A stretch of 64,000 bases of DNA from Novosphingobium piscinae (GTDB lineage Bacteria; Pseudomonadota; Alphaproteobacteria; Sphingomonadales; Sphingomonadaceae): NCBI RefSeq assembly GCF_014230355.1, contig NZ_JACLAX010000005.1, positions 62,001 to 126,000 on the forward strand. The letters are read 5' to 3'. Of the stretch, positions 58,795-64,000 are shown one piece after another (the first letter of the stretch is position 1; every line of letters starts with the position of its first letter). A program made the position numbers and the translations under genes. The notes beneath the pieces are model-generated. The model had not been told where the DNA came from. It was given only the letters and a program-made list of their open reading frames with translations, and ran no database searches.

Positions 58795-59640
58795 TCAGAA
58801 CAGCCCGAGCCGGGCGATCTCGTCCAGCTTGAGGTCGATCGCGAAGATATCGCCAAGGGCCTCGCGCCATTCGCCAGCCGTCGCGAGGTGACGCTTGCTC
58901 GCCGCCCCCCCAGTATGCAGCGAGAGTTCGCACCCGCTCAGCGCGGCAAAGCCGTCGGGCAGGACAGCAGAGGCGAGACAGCCGCTGGTGAAGCGGGTGC
59001 CCGGTCGGGTGCTGGTCCACCAGTTCGACAGTTCCAGATCGACTGGTGCAACCTCGCTGAGGTTGAAGCTGTACTGCGGCGCCCAGACGCCAATGGCAGT
59101 CGCCCTGCCATCCGTAGCCGAGGCAGGGCCAAGCCGCTCGAGCAGCCAGGCTCCATGCGCCTGCGTAGCCTCACCGCAGCGCATCAGCCGGTGGACCGCG
59201 CCGTCAGGCGTTTCTGCAGTCGACCCGTCAACGAGGGGCAGCGGCGGGACATAGCTGCCCCCGAAACCCGCGTCGGCCAGCCAGGTCTCCGCACCGATGG
59301 TGACGAGCCGGAGGGTGTGGGTCAGCGGGGGGATTATCGCCGGTTCGGCCGGGCGCTGCAGCCCCAGCCAGACGCGGGCCAGGAGCGGCCGGTTGGGCAG
59401 GCCAAGTTCGTCCAGGATGGCCCCGAACAAGGCATTGTGTTCGAAGCAATAGCCACCGCGACGCCCGCCCAGCTTGGCCCAGACGGCCGGGAGTCCCAAC
59501 GGGATGGGGCGCCCGAGCATCACGTCGAAATTCTCGAAACCGATCGCCAGCCGATGGGCCCGCTGTAGAATCTGCAGCCCGGCCGGAGTGGGGTCGGGCC
59601 TCTGGTCAAGGCCGATTCGGGCAAGGTACGCGTCAAGCAT
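58795..59640 (-). CDS. nat: Arylamine N-acetyltransferase
   Basis: Enzyme of 281 residues that transfers acetyl groups from acetyl-CoA to arylamines, hydrazines or related nucleophiles. The catalytic triad is Cys65 (RGGYCFEHN), His108 (PLTHTLRL) and Asp123 (WLADAGFGG), close to the canonical 69/107/122. ATG 59640 starts the conserved LDAYLARIG region; a TTG 12 codons upstream is a less likely start. It is followed by a TetR gene on the same strand 51 bp upstream. Confidence 0.92.
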   Translation of the reverse strand: MLDAYLARIGLDQRPDPTPAGLQILQRAHRLAIGFENFDVMLGRPIPLGLPAVWAKLGGRRGGYCFEHNALFGAILDELGLPNRPLLARVWLGLQRPAEPAIIPPLTHTLRLVTIGAETWLADAGFGGSYVPPLPLVDGSTAETPDGAVHRLMRCGEATQAHGAWLLERLGPASATDGRATAIGVWAPQYSFNLSEVAPVDLELSNWWTSTRPGTRFTSGCLASAVLPDGFAALSGCELSLHTGGAASKRHLATAGEWREALGDIFAIDLKLDEIARLGLF

Positions 59641-59691
59641 CGACGCCGGTGTTCGGATCAGCCGCGGTCCTGTCAATCATGCGGTGCGAGC

Positions 59692-60318
59692 TCAGAACGA
59701 CAGGCGTCGCAGGTGTTCCTCGATCAGGCGTTCGCGATCAGCCCACGGAAACTCATGCCGGGCGATGAGCAGCGACACCAGTCCGTGGATGTGGGCCCAG
59801 GTCGACTGGGCAAGGATCATCGCCCTCTCGTCATCGTCCCCGACATGCTCGACGATGACACGATGCCATTGCGCAAAGCACAACAGGCCGGCTTCAAGCA
59901 CCGGATCGTGCGATAGACCGTCCGCCGCGCCCAGGGATTTGCACCCCTGGGGATCCTCGAGCATGAAGGCCACCCGGTACATATCGGGTTGGGCGAGCGC
60001 GAAGTCGATGTAGGCGCGGGCCATGCGACGCAAGCGTTCGTCCGACCCGGCAGGAACCGCTACGACCCGGGCCATCGCCTCCGCCAAGGCCGCGAATGCC
60101 CGGACACAGAGTTCGGCGGCGATCTCGTCGGCGCTGCGGAAGTGGGCATAGAGCGAAGGCTGCGAGATGCCCACCGCCTGCGCAATCTGGCGGGTGGTGA
60201 CCTGGGCCATGCCCTTCTGGGCAAACAGTTTCAGCGCCGCATCGAGGATCTGCGCACGCCGGTTCCCGCCGCGCCGGCGGCCGTCGGCCTCCGCCTGGTC
60301 TGCCATGGTCTCGATCAT
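59692..60318 (-). CDS. TetR-family repressor of the adjacent RND operon
   Basis: Regulator of 208 residues. The N-terminal helix-turn-helix is VTTRQIAQAVGISQPSLYAHF and the rest an all-alpha ligand domain. It is divergent from a two-gene RND efflux operon, with two perfect palindromes in the 77-bp gap between them. This is the standard layout of an AcrR/TtgR-type local repressor. Confidence 0.9.
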   Translation of the reverse strand: MIETMADQAEADGRRRGGNRRAQILDAALKLFAQKGMAQVTTRQIAQAVGISQPSLYAHFRSADEIAAELCVRAFAALAEAMARVVAVPAGSDERLRRMARAYIDFALAQPDMYRVAFMLEDPQGCKSLGAADGLSHDPVLEAGLLCFAQWHRVIVEHVGDDDERAMILAQSTWAHIHGLVSLLIARHEFPWADRERLIEEHLRRLSF

Positions 60319-60354
60319 GCGGCGACTGTGGGAACTTGACAGCCCTCCGTCAAC

Positions 60355-60382
60355 CTATCATTGATAGCCTATCGACGATAGG
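60355..60382. promoter_or_regulatory. Tandem palindromes, probable TetR operators
   Basis: CTATCATTGATAG (60355-60367) and CCTATCGACGATAGG (60368-60382) are adjacent perfect palindromes sharing CTATC/GATAG arms. They lie just after TTGACA (60336-60341) and just before the adaptor start, overlapping the likely promoter. Confidence 0.72.
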
Positions 60383-60395
60383 AAAGGTTGGCGCG

Positions 60396-61538
60396 ATGAA
60401 CGGCGTGGAGCATGAGCGGCGGGGCACGACGGCGCGGACGCGCACGGTGCTGGCCGCCGGACTGGCCATCGCGGCCATCGCCGCCGCCTTGGTCTGGGGT
60501 CGTGCATCACCGGGCGAACCCACGCCCCCGGCCAGCCTTCCGGTGCTCCCGGTGCAGGTTGCCGCGGTCCTGCCCGAGGAGGGGCAGGAACCGGCGGAGG
60601 GCAGCGCCCTGGCCAGCACTGCGGCGGCGGCCGGCGGCTGGTTTGCCGCGGTGCTGCATCATGATCGCGAGGCCCGGCTCGGGTTTCGGGTGCCGGGGCG
60701 CCTGTCCAGCCTGCCGGTGCGGATCGGTGACCGTCTCCCTGCCGGCGCGCTGCTGGCGCAGCTGGATCCGGCACTCTATGCTGCGGCAGCCGAACGCGCC
60801 GCGGCGGACTATGCCCGGGTCAGCCGCACCGCGGAGCGCACATCCGGCCTGGCCCGCGAGGGCGCCGCAGCAGCCGCGCAGGCCAGCGATGCCACCGATC
60901 TGTCCCGCGCGGCGGCCGCCGGCCTCGCCGCAAGCCGCACCGACCTGCGCGATACGCGGCTGACCATGCCCTTTGCCGGCACGGTGATCGAGCGTGCGGC
61001 CGAGCAGGGCGAGGTCGTCAGCCCGGGCCAGCCAGTTCTGACCGTGGCCGACACCGCCTCACCCCTGCTCGCCCGCGCCCAGGTGCCGGCCGCGGTGGCC
61101 GTGGGACTGCAGCAGGGCCAGTCCGGGCAGGTCCGGCTAGCCGATGGTCAGCTACGCAGCGCGCGCGTGCTGCGCGTGGCAGGCGCCGCGGATAGCCGGA
61201 CCGGTCTCGTCACGGTCGAGCTGGCGCTCGCGTCTGGTGCAGGAGCGATCAGCGGAGCGCCGGCTTCGGTCCAGCTTGCCGCCGCGAGCGAAACCGCTGC
61301 GACTCCCGGACGATCCAGAGTCCTGCGGATCCCGGCCGAGGCGCTGCTCGAAGCGCAGGGCCACCGGGCGTCCGTCTATGTGATCGATCTCAAGGGCCGG
61401 GCCCGCCGCCGGCCGGTTGAGCTGCTCGGCCTCGTCGACCGCGATGCCCGGATCATGGGACTGCCCGTGGGAGTGCGGGTGATCACCCTGGGCGCCGGTT
61501 TCGTACGGGACGGACAGCGCGTCGAGGTGACGCGGTGA
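60396..61538 (+). CDS. RND efflux periplasmic adaptor subunit (multidrug type)
   Basis: Membrane-fusion protein of 380 residues. An N-terminal membrane anchor (about 14-34) is followed by the lipoyl half GFRVPGRLSSLPVRIGDRLP, a short alanine-rich helical hairpin, and LTMPFAGTVIERAAEQGEVV. ATG 60396 has GGAAAGG 9 bp upstream. It overlaps the pump gene by 4 bp (GTGA). Confidence 0.88.
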   Translation: MNGVEHERRGTTARTRTVLAAGLAIAAIAAALVWGRASPGEPTPPASLPVLPVQVAAVLPEEGQEPAEGSALASTAAAAGGWFAAVLHHDREARLGFRVPGRLSSLPVRIGDRLPAGALLAQLDPALYAAAAERAAADYARVSRTAERTSGLAREGAAAAAQASDATDLSRAAAAGLAASRTDLRDTRLTMPFAGTVIERAAEQGEVVSPGQPVLTVADTASPLLARAQVPAAVAVGLQQGQSGQVRLADGQLRSARVLRVAGAADSRTGLVTVELALASGAGAISGAPASVQLAAASETAATPGRSRVLRIPAEALLEAQGHRASVYVIDLKGRARRRPVELLGLVDRDARIMGLPVGVRVITLGAGFVRDGQRVEVTR

Positions 61539-64000
61539 ACGCGCTGATCGCCTTTTCCGTCAAGCGCTGGCAGTTCATGCTCCTCGCGGTCGGCCTGCTG
61601 ATCGCGCTGGGCCTGATCACTTTCGCCAAACTTCCGCGCACAGAGGACCCACCGCTATCGACCCCCGGCTTCACGATCACCATCGTCCTGCCGGGGGCCA
61701 CGCCGGAAACGATCGAGCAGCAGATCACCCGACCGGTTGAGGACGCGCTGGCGGGGCTCGACAACCTGCGCGACCTCCGCTCGACCAGCAGCGACGGGGT
61801 CTCCTCGATCAATGCCGAATACATCTGGGGCACCAATGGCGATCGCAAGTACGACGAGGTTGTCCGCGAGGTGAACGCGCTGCGCGCCACGCTGCCCGCA
61901 GGCGTGGCGCGCGTCGACATCCGTCGCTGGCGGCCGACCGCCTTGCCCATCGTACAGGTCGCCCTCGTCAGCGAAATTCTGCCCATGCGCTCGTTCGAGA
62001 AACTGGCGCGCGACTTGAAGAACCGGCTGGCGCGAATTCCGGGGATCCGCAAGGCCGAGGTTCTGGGTGCGCCGGGGAGCGAGGTGCGGGTGGCGCTCGA
62101 TATGGCCCGCCTCTCGGCCCAGGGCATCGCCCCCGGTGCCGTGGTCGAGGCCCTGCGCGCCGGCGGAGCGGAAACCCCGATCGGCGCAGTCGATGCCGGC
62201 GCACGGCGTTTCAGCCTGCGCTACGGTGGGGCCTATCCCGACCTGGCCGCGGTGCGGGCGACACCGGTGATCGCGCCCGGCGGCAGCGCGCTCACCGTGG
62301 GCGATCTCGCCGAAGTCGACTGGGCCGAACGCGAGGCGCAACACATCATCCATTTCCGCGGCCAACGCGCGCTGCTGGTCACTGCCGAGCAGAGCGACCG
62401 CCAGGACGTGACCCGACTGACCAAAGCGATTGATGCGGAGTTGATGGCCTTCCAACGGCTTCTGCCCGGCAGTGTGAGGCTCGAGCGCGGCTTTGTCCAG
62501 GCCGAGAACGTGCGCAACCGCCTCGACCACCTGGTTCGCGACCTCGTGCTTGCCCTGGGGATCGTCGCGATCACCCTCCTGCCTCTCGGCTGGCGGGCGG
62601 GCGGGGTCGTCATGGTGGCGATCCCGGTCTCGCTGCTGATCGGCATCCTTGTCCTGGCCGCCTTCGACCTCACCCTCAACCAGCTCTCGGTTGCCGGCTT
62701 CGTCCTGTCATTGGGCCTGCTGGTCGACGATGCCATCGTGGTGATCGAGAACGTCGCGCGTTGGCTGCGCGATGGTGCAGACCGAACCACTGCAGCGATC
62801 GGCGCGACGTCGCAGATCGCTCTCGCTGTCCTGGGCTGCACCGCCTGCCTGATGTTCGCTTTCCTACCGTTGATTGCCCTGCCCGAAGCCTCGGGCGAGT
62901 TCATCCGGTCGCTCCCGGTCGCGGTATTGGGAACGGTGGCCGGGTCGTTGCTGGTCGCGTTGACGCTGATCCCGTTCCTGGCCGCCCGGGTGCTGCCGCG
63001 CAACGAGGACCCGCATGGCAACCGTCTGCTGCGCAGCACGACCGGGCTTATCGAGCGCCTCTACGCCCCAGTGCTGCACCGTGCCCTGGAACGGCCCTGG
63101 CGCGCGCTGGCGGCGATCTTCCTGCTGGCCGCGCTTGCGGTTCCGCTCCTGGCGACGATCGGCTCAAGCCTGTTTCCGCCGGCCGATCTGCCCCAGTTCC
63201 TGGTGCGGGTGGACATGCCGCGCGGGACCGCACTCGATACCACCCAGGCCATGGTCCGGCGCGTCGAACAGCGGCTGTTGCGCGAACCCGACGTGGCCTG
63301 GACTGTCGCCAATACCGGCCGAGGCAATCCCTCGCTCTATTACAACGTCGTGCCCGCGCCGGAGGATCCGGCACGGGGCGAGGTCGCTGCCGGGCTCAAG
63401 GCCTGGGAGCCGGCCCGCAGCCCGCAGCTGCTGGAGCGACTGCGCACCGACCTCCAGCGGATTCCCGGAGCGCAGATCAAGCTCCAAACCTTTACCCAAG
63501 GACCGGCCATCGAGGCGCCGATCGCGCTGCGCCTGGTCGGCCCCGATGTGGCCACCCTCAGCCGGCTGGCCCGGCAGGCCGAAGCCGTGCTGCAGACGAT
63601 GCCCGAGTTGCGCGACATCGGCAATCCGCTGCGCATTGCCCGAACCGACCTGGCCCTCGATGTCGACGAAGCGCGGGCACGGGCGCTGGGCGTGCCCGCC
63701 GGCGCGCTCCGTTCGGCCACCCAGCTCGCGCTCGGCGGGGCAAGCCCGGCGATCCTGCGCGACGCCGATGACGACGACTACCCACTGACCGTGCGGTTGC
63801 CGATGGCCGGCCACAATCGGCTCGACGTGCTGGGCCGGATCATGGTCCCCACCGCCAGCGGCGCGGCGGTCCCGCTGACCAGCCTGGCGACCCCCGACCT
63901 GCGGTCCGGTCCGGCCGAGATCGACCGCTACCAGCGCCAGCGCTCGGTCACCCTCACCGCCTGGGTCAAGGAGGGGGTGCTGGTCTCGCGGGCCACCGAG
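61535..64000 (+). CDS. RND efflux pump, AcrB/MexF-like, partial at the C-terminus
   Basis: Pump with 822 residues visible of about 1,030; it runs off the right edge. It starts at GTG 61535, overlapping the adaptor stop. The TM4 signature is GLLVDDAIVVIENVAR, with the DD proton-relay pair of multidrug (HAE-type) pumps, in contrast to the metal-type pump at 34783. N-terminal RTEDPPLSTPGFTI is typical of the smaller 'MexB-like, family 2' proton antiporters. Substrates are unknown; control by the adjacent TetR is likely. Confidence 0.9.
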   Translation, partial: MNALIAFSVKRWQFMLLAVGLLIALGLITFAKLPRTEDPPLSTPGFTITIVLPGATPETIEQQITRPVEDALAGLDNLRDLRSTSSDGVSSINAEYIWGTNGDRKYDEVVREVNALRATLPAGVARVDIRRWRPTALPIVQVALVSEILPMRSFEKLARDLKNRLARIPGIRKAEVLGAPGSEVRVALDMARLSAQGIAPGAVVEALRAGGAETPIGAVDAGARRFSLRYGGAYPDLAAVRATPVIAPGGSALTVGDLAEVDWAEREAQHIIHFRGQRALLVTAEQSDRQDVTRLTKAIDAELMAFQRLLPGSVRLERGFVQAENVRNRLDHLVRDLVLALGIVAITLLPLGWRAGGVVMVAIPVSLLIGILVLAAFDLTLNQLSVAGFVLSLGLLVDDAIVVIENVARWLRDGADRTTAAIGATSQIALAVLGCTACLMFAFLPLIALPEASGEFIRSLPVAVLGTVAGSLLVALTLIPFLAARVLPRNEDPHGNRLLRSTTGLIERLYAPVLHRALERPWRALAAIFLLAALAVPLLATIGSSLFPPADLPQFLVRVDMPRGTALDTTQAMVRRVEQRLLREPDVAWTVANTGRGNPSLYYNVVPAPEDPARGEVAAGLKAWEPARSPQLLERLRTDLQRIPGAQIKLQTFTQGPAIEAPIALRLVGPDVATLSRLARQAEAVLQTMPELRDIGNPLRIARTDLALDVDEARARALGVPAGALRSATQLALGGASPAILRDADDDDYPLTVRLPMAGHNRLDVLGRIMVPTASGAAVPLTSLATPDLRSGPAEIDRYQRQRSVTLTAWVKEGVLVSRATE

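Noticed and set aside
1-64000. CRISPR arrays, rRNA or tRNA genes, complete insertion sequences, prophage genes
   Set aside because: No regularly spaced short repeats, no RNA gene patterns and no transposase, integrase or phage structural genes were recognised on reading both strands.

Overview
The window reads as chromosome of a high-GC alphaproteobacterium, most likely a sphingomonad (Novosphingobium/Sphingomonas-like). The grounds are two TonB-dependent receptors, a receptor next to a TPR-sulfotransferase, many GTG starts, dense 1-8 bp gene overlaps, and families typical of sphingomonad plant-glycoside loci. The genus is inferred.

Region 1 (about 1-31.5 kb) looks like a catabolic island for plant glycosides, probably flavonoid glycosides including C-glycosides. 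A leftward operon runs from a TonB receptor (start 11397) through a Tat-exported gluconate-2-dehydrogenase-type small subunit, a GMC dehydrogenase with an Fe-S-type cysteine motif, a 14-TM MFS transporter, a cyclase-family hydrolase and an FAH-family enzyme to a GH106-type alpha-L-rhamnosidase cut by the window edge. A second leftward operon (14864-11675) encodes an FAD monooxygenase, a type I extradiol dioxygenase and an alpha/beta hydrolase. It diverges from a LysR gene whose N-terminus closely resembles rhizobial NodD. The centre holds two separate copies of the two-subunit C-glycoside deglycosidase family (TIM-barrel alpha subunit plus small beta subunit of the DgpB/CarB, DUF6379 type), at 20545-21967 and 27562-28958. 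Around them are a second GMC oxidoreductase, a Gfo/Idh/MocA oxidoreductase, three more sugar-isomerase TIM barrels, a GPH-type glycoside symporter, an MFS transporter, two esterases, a DoxX-like protein and a TetR regulator. Five promoters here share a palindrome close to ATTAGAA-N6-TTCTAAT, so the separate transcription units may form one regulon.

The proposed flow is as follows. Glycosides enter through the TonB receptor. Rhamnose and acyl groups are removed, the sugar is oxidised at C3 by a GMC enzyme, and the 3-oxo-C-glycoside is split by a deglycosidase pair. The sugar fragment is handled by the isomerases and the Gfo/Idh/MocA enzyme. The aglycone is hydroxylated and ring-opened by the NodD-linked operon. 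Family assignments come from the sequence; substrates and pathway order are inference.

Region 2 (31.5-39.1 kb) is a two-component system divergent from a complete heavy-metal-type RND efflux operon (adaptor, pump, outer-membrane factor). Region 3 (39.1-46.6 kb) is a two-partner secretion system: a TpsB transporter and a 1,878-residue repetitive adhesin-like exoprotein.

Region 4 (46.6-58.7 kb) starts with a structured AT-rich leader. A rightward cluster follows: TonB receptor, TPR-sulfotransferase, cytochrome c, flavin amine oxidase, GNAT, CapA-like protein and ornithine cyclodeaminase-like protein. It meets a secreted M28 peptidase head-on, and a 47-residue membrane peptide follows. Region 5 (58.8-64 kb) has an arylamine N-acetyltransferase, a TetR repressor, and a divergent RND multidrug operon with two operator palindromes; its pump gene runs off the right edge.
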